The notes under the pieces: generated by a model
Seen by the model: the letters and a program-made list of their open reading frames with translations, nothing else
Told to the model about the DNA's origin: nothing
Database searches by the model: none
Source: Kappaphycus alvarezii
Lineage: Eukaryota > Rhodophyta > Florideophyceae > Gigartinales > Solieriaceae
Assembly: GCA_002205965.3 (NCBI GenBank)
Contig: NADL03000084.1
Location: 310,001 to 374,000, forward strand
Direction of reading: 5' to 3'
Length of the DNA stretch: 64,000 nucleotides
Made by a program: the position numbers and the translations under genes
Shown: positions 53,739 to 63,685 of the stretch, one piece after another
Numbering within the stretch: position 1 is the first letter of the stretch
Layout: each line of letters begins with the position of its first letter

Positions 53739-55790
53739 TCACTGCTCTTCTTCTGCTTCCGTTAGTGTTCGCTGTCTTATTGATAAAATGTATGGTCTCT
53801 CAAACGGGTACGGATGCAACTGATTACCAATATGATGCTCTAAAAAGTAGGTTCGCATTACTGGTACCTCACTTTGTAGCATAGCCTCATATATTGGTTT
53901 GATCACATCGAGGTGGGGTTGAATACATTCTTCTTCCGTGACTCTTCCGAATCTTCCAAGAGTGAAAAAATATATGTGATATGCAAACTCTTCTGGAAGA
54001 TGCCGGAGGAATGGATGTCGATAAGAAAAGAAGACGCGCATCATCAAGAACGAATCTTCGTAAGATAAGTGCGGTCCATGTAGCGCCCTAAAACATAAAC
54101 AGATGCTTATCATGAAATAAGAAATGACCTGCGCATCGTTCGCATCCTCGGAGATATTGCGCAGCCAAAAAGATAATCTTCTTCTTCCGACTGTATGCTG
54201 TGCATGGTTGTGAAGGAGAGCTAGAGATGAAGTTGTGGTGGACGGTCCCGATGAATGGCCGCGACCAGCTCCTGACGTACTGGGACCTGCACGAGGTCCT
54301 CTCGGGGGACGACCGGAACCTCTTCTGGGCGGGTTGTTGTCTCCTGAAGGTCCTCCTCTGGTCATCATCACTGCTTCAGGAGGATCCTCGCCGCCTCCAA
54401 CGTTCCCAATTTGTGGCGGAGAAACGTAAGGTTCCCATAGAGGATACGGGACCAGCCTGTATTCCATATCCGGGGGTAAGGCGTAACCTCTCAGTCGCAC
54501 GTCTTGGTTGTTCTTGAGAAATACGTAAATTGGACGGATAATATTCAGATACGTTTGCGACAAGTCTCCAGCAGCTACCATTCCATATCTTCCTATAGAG
54601 TAATGATATATTACCTCCACAAACTCTGGACCTGCTTCCGTGAACCTTCCGTTTTGGAATGAAAATAGAACTCTTATTAATAGTCGGAAATCTTCTTCAG
54701 GTAGCAATGGTCCGTTCAACGTACGAAAACATAGGCATATATTAATGTAGAAATGGATGATTACGTGGAGTTCGTAGTAGTCCCGCGTAACCGAGATGAT
54801 CCATTCCCAGGCCCTTTTTCCTCCCATAGGAATCATTCTATAGTTAAAGATGAGTATGCCCCGTGGTTGCGCATAGTCCTGTGTGAGAAGGAATTCTTCA
54901 GGCCTCTGATGGTAAGGGACCAGACGACGTGCATGGATGGCCCTCCTTGATCTCTTCCCTGAGCTTGAACAGAGCTGATAGTGCGGGTGTCTTTCCTCCG
55001 TGACGATGCAAGGGTTCGAGTACTTGGTTTGGAAGGCCGGCCACTTCACAGCCTGCTGCATTGCTTTTCCATGTACTACAAGTACTTTAGAGCCAACTGA
55101 AAAGGTTCTGACTGCAGGTTCTGCATCCTTATTTCTTGTCTGTGTTAGCGCGCGGTGTGATCTCCAGCCTTCGGTGGCCAGTAGTTCAACTTCCCTACTC
55201 TCTTCATCGATAATATTTGTTTCCATGTCTCTCTGTAACATTCTAGGAGCCCTTCCGTACATTAGCTCGAATGGTGAGCGTCCATTTCTTCCTCTTCTTC
55301 GACGGTAGCCGTATAACACTTTTGGTAAGGCATCTTCCCACTGGATTTCATTCTCCAACATAGTTTTCGATATTGCTCGTTTGATGGTTCCAACCATCCT
55401 CTCCGCTTTCCCGTTGGACATAGGAGCGTATGCGAGAACGGTCTTCAGCTGAATCCCTTTCTCTTCCAAAAAACGAAGCAGTGAAGTTGCAGTAAAACAA
55501 AGGGCGTTATCCGAGATGATCCTTTTTGGAAGACCAAACGGTTCAATTATTTCTTTTTCGATGAATCTCAGTACCACCTCAGCATTTGCCTCCTCGACTG
55601 CAACTGCTATTGGCCATCCAGTAAGATGTTCCACCCCTATAAGGAGATATTTGTTTCCGGAAGAAGTTTCCTTGAACGGGCCCGCGAAGTCAATTGAGAA
55701 GGTTTCAAAGAGACCGGAAACTGGAAAACTTAGAGTTGTCTTATACTTCCGTATTGGAGTGAATTTTTGGCAGTTGTCGCAGCTTTTCAC
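53739..55790 (-). CDS. E2 integrase fused to a tandem-duplicated C-terminal extension, 683 aa (5' end broken)
   Basis: Starts within the integrase zinc-binding region (CDNC at 4-7); the upstream histidines are in another frame. Catalytic triad D34 (IDFAGPF), D94 (SDNALCF) and E130 (NGKAER), with exactly 35 residues between the last two. A degenerate GPY/F-like module ends RLVPYH near 293. Then follows an extension not usual for gypsy integrases: repeat 1 at about 325-456 and repeat 2 at about 537-668, sharing ICLCFR.L.GP, a RV.FS block, GR.G.V, PIY and a final PYP.E.PY. A linker (457-536) rich in Pro, Gly, Arg and Ser joins them. No membrane segment typical of an envelope protein is evident. 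The extension may bind nucleic acid or chromatin to guide integration; that is inference. Confidence 0.85.
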   Translation of the reverse strand: MKSCDNCQKFTPIRKYKTTLSFPVSGLFETFSIDFAGPFKETSSGNKYLLIGVEHLTGWPIAVAVEEANAEVVLRFIEKEIIEPFGLPKRIISDNALCFTATSLLRFLEEKGIQLKTVLAYAPMSNGKAERMVGTIKRAISKTMLENEIQWEDALPKVLYGYRRRRGRNGRSPFELMYGRAPRMLQRDMETNIIDEESREVELLATEGWRSHRALTQTRNKDAEPAVRTFSVGSKVLVVHGKAMQQAVKWPAFQTKYSNPCIVTEERHPHYQLCSSSGKRSRRAIHARRLVPYHQRPEEFLLTQDYAQPRGILIFNYRMIPMGGKRAWEWIISVTRDYYELHVIIHFYINICLCFRTLNGPLLPEEDFRLLIRVLFSFQNGRFTEAGPEFVEVIYHYSIGRYGMVAAGDLSQTYLNIIRPIYVFLKNNQDVRLRGYALPPDMEYRLVPYPLWEPYVSPPQIGNVGGGEDPPEAVMMTRGGPSGDNNPPRRGSGRPPRGPRAGPSTSGAGRGHSSGPSTTTSSLALLHNHAQHTVGRRRLSFWLRNISEDANDAQVISYFMISICLCFRALHGPHLSYEDSFLMMRVFFSYRHPFLRHLPEEFAYHIYFFTLGRFGRVTEEECIQPHLDVIKPIYEAMLQSEVPVMRTYFLEHHIGNQLHPYPFERPYILSIRQRTLTEAEEEQ

Positions 55791-55836
55791 GAATTATAGA
55801 CGTCCTTATGGATACCGGGCCACCAGAATCTCTCAG

Positions 55837-57822
55837 TTACGAATTTTTGGTTGTTTCGAGATCCCAATGCCCTAGCTCATCATGGAAAGTCCTCAAGATC
55901 TTCATTCTTTCTTTCAAAGGGGCCACTAGTCGGGGACCGGCTTTAGTGTGCCGGAAGAGTTTCCCATTCCACAATGTAAAAGCCTTTTGATTCCTGCGTA
56001 CCCAATTTCGGTGTTCAAGATCAACCTTTCTCATTTCTAGTCCATCGAGGAATTTGATCAGTCCGTGAATATTAGCTTCGTACTCGTTATCGTTCGGCAA
56101 CTGCAACTCGGCGACTCCGACGATGTCCTCCGAAGCTTTTTCATTTGGAATCAGTGCGTCCCTCAAGCGGGATAGGTAATCGGCAGGCTGATTATTGCGT
56201 CCGGGTCTATACACAATTTCAAACCGATATTCTGCGAAAATGTCGAGCCATCGGGCCAAGCGGTGATGTACATCCTTCTTTTGGAATGCTGTTTTAAGTG
56301 CCTGGTGATCAGTTATCAAGACAAATTTCTCGAGTGATAAAAGGTATACGCGAAACTTTTTCAGCGCGAAGACGACAGCTAGCGCTTCTTTCTCGCAGAC
56401 TGAGTATCTCTTTTCCGCATTCAGAGTTCGGCTTGCGAATTGAACAGGGTGTAGTCTTCCGTTTTCATCTTTTTGGGACAAAACGGCACCCAAAGACCGT
56501 TCTGAGGCATCTGTCTCCACAACGAATGGTCTCTTGAAATCTGGGTACATGAGAACTGGGGGGACACATAGCTTATCTTTAAGCTCCTGAAATGCAGTTT
56601 CCATTTCCTTGTTCCAGTAAAATTTTCCGTTCTTCGTAGTGCTGGCATGTAACGGTGCTGCAGTCTTGGCGAAATCTTTGATAAATCTTCTGTAATATGA
56701 GGCCAGTCCTAAGAAGCTTCGGACCTCCGTCTTTGAAGCGGGCCTTGGTGCCAACTTTATTTTTTTCGTTTTCTCTGGATCCACTCTAATTCCCTCTTGG
56801 TCGACGATATGACCGAGTAATTGGATAGAAGTTTTCGCAAAGAAGCATTTGCTCAACTTAATTTTCAAGCTATACTCCGATATCCTCTCCACAACTGTCT
56901 TGACGTGCGAGATGTGCTGATCCAATGTTTCTGAGAATATGACGACATCATCGATATAGACTCTTGCGAATGGAAGTCCTTTCAAAACCTCGTTCATCAT
57001 TCTTTGGAATGTAGCTGGTGCATTCATGAGACCAAAAGGCATCACTTCGAACCTGAACGTACCGGCTTTGCTGGTAAAGGTTGTTTTTTCCTTACATTTT
57101 TCATCCAATGGAATCTGCCAATAGCCAGTGTAAAGGTCAATTGAGGTGAAATATCTCCCGTCCTTCAGGTCCTCGAGGATCTCCTCCATGTTCGGAATCG
57201 GAAATCGATCGGGTATCATTCTCTGGTTCAGTTGTCGGTAATCGACGCAAAAACGCAGCTTTCCATCCTTCTTTGGTGCGACCACAACTGGAAACGACCA
57301 TGGGGATGAAACTGGTCGAATAATATCATTTTTCAGCATACTTGTAACATTTTCTGAGATAAATTGGTCATATTTTGGCGGTTGACGTCTAGGCTTGTGG
57401 TAAATCGGTTGAGTGTCGGTAAGTTCGAACGAGTGAGTAACCGGTACACTTGCTTGTCTTAAATCTGAAACGCTCCATGCAATTACTTCGGAAGATGTTA
57501 ACATGTCGGATATTTTCAGTGAGGCGGGGGCGGGAAGGTGCTGCACTTTTCCTTGGATTTCTGCCATTTGGCGCCCTTTTTCTTCTTGATCCTCAACCTC
57601 AATATTTTGAAGGACCTCTTCCGTCGTGCTCACATCTTCATATATGGAATTCGACGTATTCTTATTTTCTTTGCAAAGGTAATCTTCTTTCATGCTCCGA
57701 ATTCTGTCCTTTGATTCGATATCATCGCAAAAAGAAACACATTCGGGTTTCAAACTTATCCTAGAATTCCAGTCGTCATCTGTTTCAAACCCGGAATCAT
57801 AATCGTCCCATGCCATGTTCAT
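55837..57822 (-). CDS. pol: E2 pol: reverse transcriptase and RNase H, 661 aa
   Basis: Starts at the TAATG overlap. Acidic spacer 1-90; RT about 150-340 with VDYRQLN at 193-199, MPFGLMNAPATFQ at 261-273 and YIDD at 289-292; thumb with FLGLASYYRRF at 370-380; RNase H with D438 (TDAS), a Glu in CEKEALAV near 480, D504 (ITDHQ) and ADYLSR near 547. One codon is missing after FASRTLN relative to E1b, in frame. The frame runs into the integrase N-terminus (HDELGHWD) and ends at a 1-nt deletion, so integrase is not made in one piece with pol here. Confidence 0.93.
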   Translation of the reverse strand: MNMAWDDYDSGFETDDDWNSRISLKPECVSFCDDIESKDRIRSMKEDYLCKENKNTSNSIYEDVSTTEEVLQNIEVEDQEEKGRQMAEIQGKVQHLPAPASLKISDMLTSSEVIAWSVSDLRQASVPVTHSFELTDTQPIYHKPRRQPPKYDQFISENVTSMLKNDIIRPVSSPWSFPVVVAPKKDGKLRFCVDYRQLNQRMIPDRFPIPNMEEILEDLKDGRYFTSIDLYTGYWQIPLDEKCKEKTTFTSKAGTFRFEVMPFGLMNAPATFQRMMNEVLKGLPFARVYIDDVVIFSETLDQHISHVKTVVERISEYSLKIKLSKCFFAKTSIQLLGHIVDQEGIRVDPEKTKKIKLAPRPASKTEVRSFLGLASYYRRFIKDFAKTAAPLHASTTKNGKFYWNKEMETAFQELKDKLCVPPVLMYPDFKRPFVVETDASERSLGAVLSQKDENGRLHPVQFASRTLNAEKRYSVCEKEALAVVFALKKFRVYLLSLEKFVLITDHQALKTAFQKKDVHHRLARWLDIFAEYRFEIVYRPGRNNQPADYLSRLRDALIPNEKASEDIVGVAELQLPNDNEYEANIHGLIKFLDGLEMRKVDLEHRNWVRRNQKAFTLWNGKLFRHTKAGPRLVAPLKERMKILRTFHDELGHWDLETTKNS

Positions 57823-58010
57823 TACCCCCGAGGGTACCCTTTTCCACTTCCGAAAGTGTTAGTTGGTTCCGAATCTTCGCTGTCATAGCTAGAAGTGAAA
57901 TCTTCACTGTCCGTTTCTTTTAAATCTTCAGGATGCGTGCTTTTGTCGAAATCCAGGGGCATCTTCACGGTTCTGCCGTCAATATTAACTGAAACCATTT
58001 GGTTGCCCAA
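57822..58010 (-). CDS. E2 protease end, -1 frame
   Basis: Identical in layout and protein to 1333-1521: overlaps gag-pro by 46 bases in the -1 frame and stops in TAATG. Confidence 0.55.
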   Translation of the reverse strand: MGNQMVSVNIDGRTVKMPLDFDKSTHPEDLKETDSEDFTSSYDSEDSEPTNTFGSGKGYPRG

Positions 58011-59697
58011 GTCAATGCATGTCCTAGTCTTTCCATTGTGGGGCAGCCAATGATTGCATCGAAAGGGAGATCCGGCATGACAAGAAAGTCTACATCAACT
58101 TTAGAGTCCCCAAAGAACACGGAAACCTTGTCAACAGTGCCCATGCATTTTGAGACGGTTCCATCCGCTACAGTTATTTTTCGAGTCGTTGGAGTAATTT
58201 CGAGACCTAGATCTGTCACCAAAGTTTCTGAAATGAGGTTTGGAACAGCACCCGAATCGAAGAGAGCTTGGGTTTTCATACCCAATACTTTGACTGGTAC
58301 CAGCTTAAGACGTCTTGGTGCTGTCGAGGCCGATTGAAGAAACAGTTTCTTACCCTTAGCGGACTTATTAGACCTGATAATTTTTTTGAGTTCTTTTCTC
58401 GCATCCTCTGCGTCGCCCCTCAAAAGTTGACCAAACGTTATCCCAGTTGGGGCCGATGCAAGCTCAGCCACCAAATTGTACCTCTTCACATACTCTAGTA
58501 CGTCCTTAGAGATACTCTTAACTTTCTTACTCTTTTTCGTCTTCTTGGCCGGAGTGACTCCCACTCCTGGAACAACTTGATCAGACCTCTTGGTTCGAGG
58601 AGGTACAGGTGCTGGGATATGCTCCAGCATTCCATACTCTAGCCTAGGTTTCTTCGATAAAATGTTCCCTTCCCCATCCCTTTTTGTCACATTGACTTGA
58701 CTAATCTCTTCAGCGATGGATACGTTACCGGCATCCGTCAACCTTTGATCCCTTCTATTTTGTAAGATTTTCACCTCTGGTCCTGACTCACTCCTTGCTT
58801 CCGATAAATTTGCTCTTCTGTTGTCTTTAGACCAGCAGTTACTTTCATTGATGCCCATATCGACCGCACTTTGCACAACGAGTGTTTCTATGTGGATTAT
58901 CAGGACACCTGTTTGCAAAGTGTCCAGGCTTGTGACAGTAAGAACAGACTTCTGCGGCCTTAGGGGCCCCAGACTGGTTCTTCTTAATGGTAAGAGTAAG
59001 GCTTTCCAACTGCGAGGTTATCATGTCAAGTCGATTATCGAATCGGGTTTCCAACCTTTCTTCCAAGTTTTTGACATCGCTCCTGACAGATTCTAATGCC
59101 GCTGCACTAGTAGCCGGCCTTTGATAATTCTTTTCAGGATGTACGATAGACATCGATGTGCGGGTTTCCCTCGGTACCTCACTCAGTGACTGAAACGTCT
59201 CCGAATTTTTGACAAATTCTACTATGGTACCCTTCAGTTCATCAAAAGTGTGAGGGCCCTTGATGAGGAGGAAATCGGAGAGCCGCTTATCCCCCATAGC
59301 CGCCTTACGCAGCATTCCGTACTTGGCTTGGGCGTTGAACCCAGCCTTTTCATAAAGATCACACAAGTACACCAATGAGCTTAACAAATCGTCGAAGTTG
59401 AGCCGGGCCTCTATGGCGGTACGAATCATCTCATCTGGTTCTACCTCCTTAGCATACTCTTTCACAAGCCACTCACATACCTCACCGAAGTTACGCCCAT
59501 TCCCGTTAAGAGACCACCCGTCGATAAACTTGGACTTATATTTGTGCTTTGCGTCACCATGAAGATAGGCGAAGATACTTGCGGCCTTCTCTTCATCGCC
59601 CTTCTCTCGCATCACAACGTTGACAATGTGTAAAGAAACTCCTCAACGTCTTCAGTCTTGCCCCTGTGAACGTTATACGAGCAGCGTTGAGATCCAT
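57965..59697 (-). pseudogene. gag-pro: E2 gag-pro pseudogene
   Basis: ATG kept at 59697, but two early 1-nt deletions throw the first 25 codons out of frame. The main frame opens at 59615. A T inserted near 58850 ends it in the second zinc knuckle. The rest, including FDSGA, continues in a frame from 58918. Otherwise nearly identical to E1a. Confidence 0.92.
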
Positions 59698-59764
59698 GAT
59701 TACAGAAAAGAAATCCCCCCGAAGTGTTCCTTACTACTGCTCAACTCGAATACCTCGGGTGCAA

Positions 59765-59784
59765 CCCCCTCCACAAGAGTACCA
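59765..59784 (-). promoter_or_regulatory. E2 primer binding site
   Basis: Same TGGTACTCTTGTGGAGG, two bases from the 5' LTR end. Confidence 0.6.
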
Positions 59785-59786
59785 AA

Positions 59787-60501
59787 TGATAGGGGTAAAT
59801 CGGCGGGGGAAGAGATCCTCAGAACCAATTACCCTGAGAAGGAGGTGTTGCGAGCGACAAAAGTGCTACCGTGGTATTGTTGAACGAACAAAAGGGAGTG
59901 TATATAGAAGAGAGTTGAGAAGCTACAAGCAAGTATAAAAGGGGCAGGGTCTACCACCGACGCTCTGCGACTAGCGTAAGAAAAAGTTTTCTTGGGTCTG
60001 AAGTTGACTCTCAACTTCCTACTACTCGGGACTTGGCTTGAAGTTGTCTGCCAACTTGCTTCACCTCCACTAAAGGAAGCAGTTTACTCGGCTTATATAG
60101 ACTTTTGGCTACCCAAAAGTCTCAAAAACATACTAATAACCATAAAATGTATTCACGGTAATCGTGTGAACCAGAGAGACTATTAGAAGATATTTCCTCA
60201 AGGTAAATATCTAGGTGCCATACCCATGCCAGCCACCATCGGCCAGGGGTGGGAATTGATGTGGCCATTATATAGACCTTTCAGAGCTACTTGTAGTATC
60301 ACCCACAACCTGGAACTGTACTGACATCTACTATGACAGCGTGTCCTAAAATGAAAAAATCAACCGACGAATTTGCCACACTCACCCAAATTAAAAATAT
60401 CTTGCAAATTCAAAAACTGTAAAAATATCTTCCCAATTCCGATACTGTATACAATCATGGTCCTCATCTAGATTTTTTCGTGCGCGAATTTGCGCACATC
60501 A
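59787..60501 (-). repeat. E2 5' LTR, 715 bp
   Basis: Partner of 52982-53705. TATA box 60092-60099 (minus). Ends CATCA at 60501, then CACTG. Confidence 0.93.
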
Positions 60502-60762
60502 CACTGCAGCGATTGCTGCGACAAAAACTATATCCTCCTCTCCCCCGTCGGGATTGATATGTATGGCACCTTGGGCGACAAGGGACAGAGTTGCTTGCAA
60601 CGCCTCGCTTCTTTCGCTACTTCCCGTCGTGGTTCCCACCCTTAGCAGGAATTTCGCGATTTCGTTACCCGCTTTGCATTTAGTCTCCCAAGTGATGCAG
60701 GCGCGACAGTATTCCACACGCCGGCTGCTCGCGTTGTTGATCCCTGAATACTCTCCGCACAC
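60502..60762 (-). pseudogene. Unknown open frame interrupted by E2, 5' piece
   Basis: 87 codons on the minus strand, open from about 60771 to the LTR, where TGA of the LTR edge stops it. The first codons lack an ATG, so it would be an internal exon or a relic; TTCTAAG before it could be an acceptor. Several Cys residues (CGEYSG, EYCRACIT). No family recognised. It continues in frame at 52981-52818 once E2 is removed. Confidence 0.3.
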
Positions 60763-60835
60763 TTTCGTACCTTAGAACTTAAAAAAATCTACCACTTTCT
60801 ACTAGCTGGTGGATTGGAGCGCTATCTGCGCCTTC
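60763..60835. other. Short spacer between E2 flank and E3
   Basis: Remaining host DNA. CCTTC at 60831-60835 should be the left target duplication of E3, whose right end is outside the window. Confidence 0.5.
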
Positions 60836-61555
60836 TTATAGGGGTAAATCGGCGGGGGAAGAGATCTTCAGAACCAACTACCCTGAGAAGGAGGTGTTGC
60901 GGGCGACAAAAGTGCTACCGTGGTATTGTTGAACGAACAAAAGGGAGTGTATATAGAAGAGAGTTGAGAAAGCTACAAGCAAGTATAAAAGGGGCAGGGT
61001 CTACCACCGACGCTCTGCGACCAGCTTAGGAAAAAGTTTTCTTTGGTCTGAAGTTGACTCTCAACTTCCTACTACTCGGGACTTGGCTTGAAGTTGTCTG
61101 CCAACTTGCTTCACCTCCACTAAAGGAAGCAGTTTACTCGGCTTATATAGACTTTTGGCTACCCCAAAAGTCTCAAACAAACATACTAATAACCATTAAA
61201 TGTATTCACGGTAATCGTGTGAACCAGAGAGACTATTAGGAGATATTTCCTCAAGGTAAATATCTAGGTGCCATACCCATGCCAGCCACCCATCAGCCAG
61301 GGGTGGGAATTGATGTGGCCATTATATAGACCTTTCAGAGTCACTCGTAGTATCACCCACAACCTGGAACTGTACTGACATCTACTATGACAGCGTGTCC
61401 TAAAATGAAAAAATCAACCGACGAATTTGCCACACTCACCCAAATTAAAAATATCTTGCAAATTCAAAAACTGTAAAAATATCTTCCCAATTCCGATACT
61501 GTATACAATCATGGTCCTCATCTAGATTTTTTTGTGCGCGAATTTGCGCACATCA
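60836..61555 (-). repeat. E3 3' LTR, 720 bp
   Basis: Same type as the E2 LTRs; TATA box 61142-61149 (minus). Its outermost TG has become TT. Confidence 0.9.
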
Positions 61556-61588
61556 CGCCCTCTCGCTCAAGACGAACGTCCCGACTCG

Positions 61589-62653
61589 TCACTGCTCTTC
61601 TTCTGCTTCCGTTAGTGTTCGCTGTCTTATTGATAAAATGTATGGTCTCTCAAACGGGTACGGATGCAACTGATTACCAATATGATGCTCTAAAAAGTAG
61701 GTTCGCATTACTGGTACCTCACTTTGTAGCATAGCCTCATATATTGGTTTGATCACATCGAGGTGGGGTTGAATACATTCTTCTTCCGTGACTCTTCCGA
61801 ATCTTCCAAGAGTGAAAAAATATATGTGATATGCAAACTCTTCTGGAAGATGCCGGAGGAATGGATGCCGATAAGAAAAGAAGACGCGCATCATCAAGAA
61901 CGAATCTTCGTAAGATAAGTGCGGTCCATGTAGCGCCCTAAAACATAAACAGATGCTTATCATGAAATAAGAAATGACCTGCGCATCGTTCGCATCCTCG
62001 GAGATATTGCGCAGCCAAAAAGATAATCTTCTTCTTCCGACTGTATGCTGTGCATGGTTGTGAAGGAGAGCTAGAGATGAAGTTGTGGTGGACGGTCCCG
62101 ATGAATGGCCGCGACCAGCTCCTGACGTACTGGGACCTGCACGAGGTCCTCTCGGGGGACGACCGGAACCTCTTCTGGGCGGGTTGTTGTCTCCTGAAGG
62201 TCCTCCTCTGGTCATCATCACTGCTTCAGGAGGATCCTCGCCGCCTCCAACGTTCCCAATTTGTGGCGGAGAAACGTAAGGTTCCCATAGAGGATACGGG
62301 ACCAGCCTGTATTCCATATCCGGGGGTAAGGCGTAACCTCTCAGTCGCACATCTTGGTTGTTCTTGAGAAATACGTAAATTGGACGGATAATATTCAGAT
62401 ACGTTTGCGACAAGTCTCCAGCAGCTACCATTCCATATCTTCCTATAGAGTAATGATATATTACCTCCACAAACTCTGGACCTGCTTCCGTGAACCTTCC
62501 GTTTTGGAATGAAAATAGAACTCTTATTAATAGTCGGAAATCTTCTTCAGGTAGCAATGGTCCGTTCAACGTACGAAAACATAGGCATATATTAATGTAG
62601 AAATGGATGATTACGTGGAGTTCGTAGTAGTCCCGCGTAACGAGATGATCCAT
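61589..62653 (-). CDS. E3 duplicated extension as a separate frame, 354 aa
   Basis: Carries the same two repeats (about residues 1-126 and 207-340) and linker as the E2 fusion protein. An ATG at 62653 happens to open the frame (MDHLVTRD). It overlaps the integrase frame by 43 bases. Repeat 1 homology begins upstream of this ATG, in the integrase frame (AWEWIIS corresponds to SFWLRNIS of repeat 2), so the E2 fused state is probably original and this is a break product. Confidence 0.8.
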   Translation of the reverse strand: MDHLVTRDYYELHVIIHFYINICLCFRTLNGPLLPEEDFRLLIRVLFSFQNGRFTEAGPEFVEVIYHYSIGRYGMVAAGDLSQTYLNIIRPIYVFLKNNQDVRLRGYALPPDMEYRLVPYPLWEPYVSPPQIGNVGGGEDPPEAVMMTRGGPSGDNNPPRRGSGRPPRGPRAGPSTSGAGRGHSSGPSTTTSSLALLHNHAQHTVGRRRLSFWLRNISEDANDAQVISYFMISICLCFRALHGPHLSYEDSFLMMRVFFSYRHPFLRHLPEEFAYHIYFFTLGRFGRVTEEECIQPHLDVIKPIYEAMLQSEVPVMRTYFLEHHIGNQLHPYPFERPYILSIRQRTLTEAEEEQ

Positions 62654-63639
62654 TCCCAGGCCCTTTTTCCTCCCATAGGAATCATTCTATAGTTAAAGAT
62701 GAGTATGCCCCGTGGTTGCGCATAGTCCTGTGTGAGAAGGAATTCTTCAGGCCTCTGATGGTAAGGGACCAGACGACGTGCATGGATGGCCCTCCTTGAT
62801 CTCTTCCCTGAGCTTGAACAGAGCTGATAGTGCGGGTGTCTTTCCTCCGTGACGATGCAAGGGTTCGAGTACTTGGTTTGGAAGGCCGGCCACTTCACAG
62901 CCTGCTGCATTGCTTTTCCATGTACTACAAGTACTTTAGAGCCAACTGAAAAGGTTCTGACTGCAGGTTCTGCATCCTTATTTCTTGTCTGTGTTAGCGC
63001 GCGGTGTGATCTCCAGCCTTCGGTGGCCAGTAGTTCAACTTCCCTACTCTCTTCATCGATAATATTTGTTTCCATGTCTCTCTGTAACATTCTAGGAGCC
63101 CTTCCGTACATTAGCTCGAATGGTGAGCGTCCATTTCTTCCTCTTCTTCGACGATAGCCGTATAACACTTTTGGTAAGGCATCTTCCCACTGGATTTCAT
63201 TCTCCAACATAGTTTTCGATATTGCTCGTTTGATGGTTCCAACCATCCTCTCCGCTTTCCCGTTGGACATAGGAGCGTATGCGAGAACGGTCTTCAGCTG
63301 AATCCCTTTCTCTTCCAAAAAACGAAGCAGTGAAGTTGCAGTAAAACAAAGGGCGTTATCCGAGATGATCCTTTTTGGAAGACCAAACGGTTCAATTATT
63401 TCTTTTTCGATGAATCTCAGTACCACCTCAGCATTTGCCTCCTCGACTGCAACTGCTATTGGCCATCCAGTAAGATGTTCCACCCCTATAAGGAGATATT
63501 TGTTTCCGGAAGAAGTTTCCTTGAACGGGCCCGCGAAGTCAATTGAGAAGGTTTCAAAGAGACCGGAAACTGGAAAACTTAGAGTTGTCTTATACTTCCG
63601 TATTGGAGTGAATTTTTGGCAGTTGTCGCAGCTTTTCAC
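62611..63639 (-). CDS. E3 integrase core, 342 aa (broken at both ends)
   Basis: Same catalytic D, D and E as E2 and the same loss of the zinc-binding start. It ends after WEWIIS in an unrelated tail because of a 1-nt deletion. Confidence 0.88.
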   Translation of the reverse strand: MKSCDNCQKFTPIRKYKTTLSFPVSGLFETFSIDFAGPFKETSSGNKYLLIGVEHLTGWPIAVAVEEANAEVVLRFIEKEIIEPFGLPKRIISDNALCFTATSLLRFLEEKGIQLKTVLAYAPMSNGKAERMVGTIKRAISKTMLENEIQWEDALPKVLYGYRRRRGRNGRSPFELMYGRAPRMLQRDMETNIIDEESREVELLATEGWRSHRALTQTRNKDAEPAVRTFSVGSKVLVVHGKAMQQAVKWPAFQTKYSNPCIVTEERHPHYQLCSSSGKRSRRAIHARRLVPYHQRPEEFLLTQDYAQPRGILIFNYRMIPMGGKRAWEWIISLRGTTTNST

Positions 63640-63685
63640 GAATTATAGACGTCCTTATGGATACCGGGCCACCAGAATCTCTCAG

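Larger units (their letters stand above)
52982..60501 (-). mobile_element. Ty3/gypsy LTR retrotransposon E2, complete, 7520 bp
   Basis: LTRs 52982-53705 (3') and 59787-60501 (5'), target duplication CACTG. It carries the full gene set: gag-pro, pol, integrase and the duplicated extension. Breaks: two 1-nt deletions in the first 25 codons of gag (near 59663 and 59627), a 1-nt insertion near 58850 in the second zinc knuckle, and two 1-nt deletions near 55845 and 55793 in the integrase zinc-binding region. The LTRs differ by a few substitutions and small indels, so the insertion is not brand new. Confidence 0.95.

Noticed and set aside
54200..54517. Plus-strand frame of 105 codons, repeated at 62050
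   Set aside because: Antisense of the Pro/Gly/Arg linker in the integrase extension.
53739..54816. Integrase extension as an envelope gene
   Set aside because: No signal peptide, no clear membrane anchor and no cleavage-site-like region; it is fused in frame to integrase.
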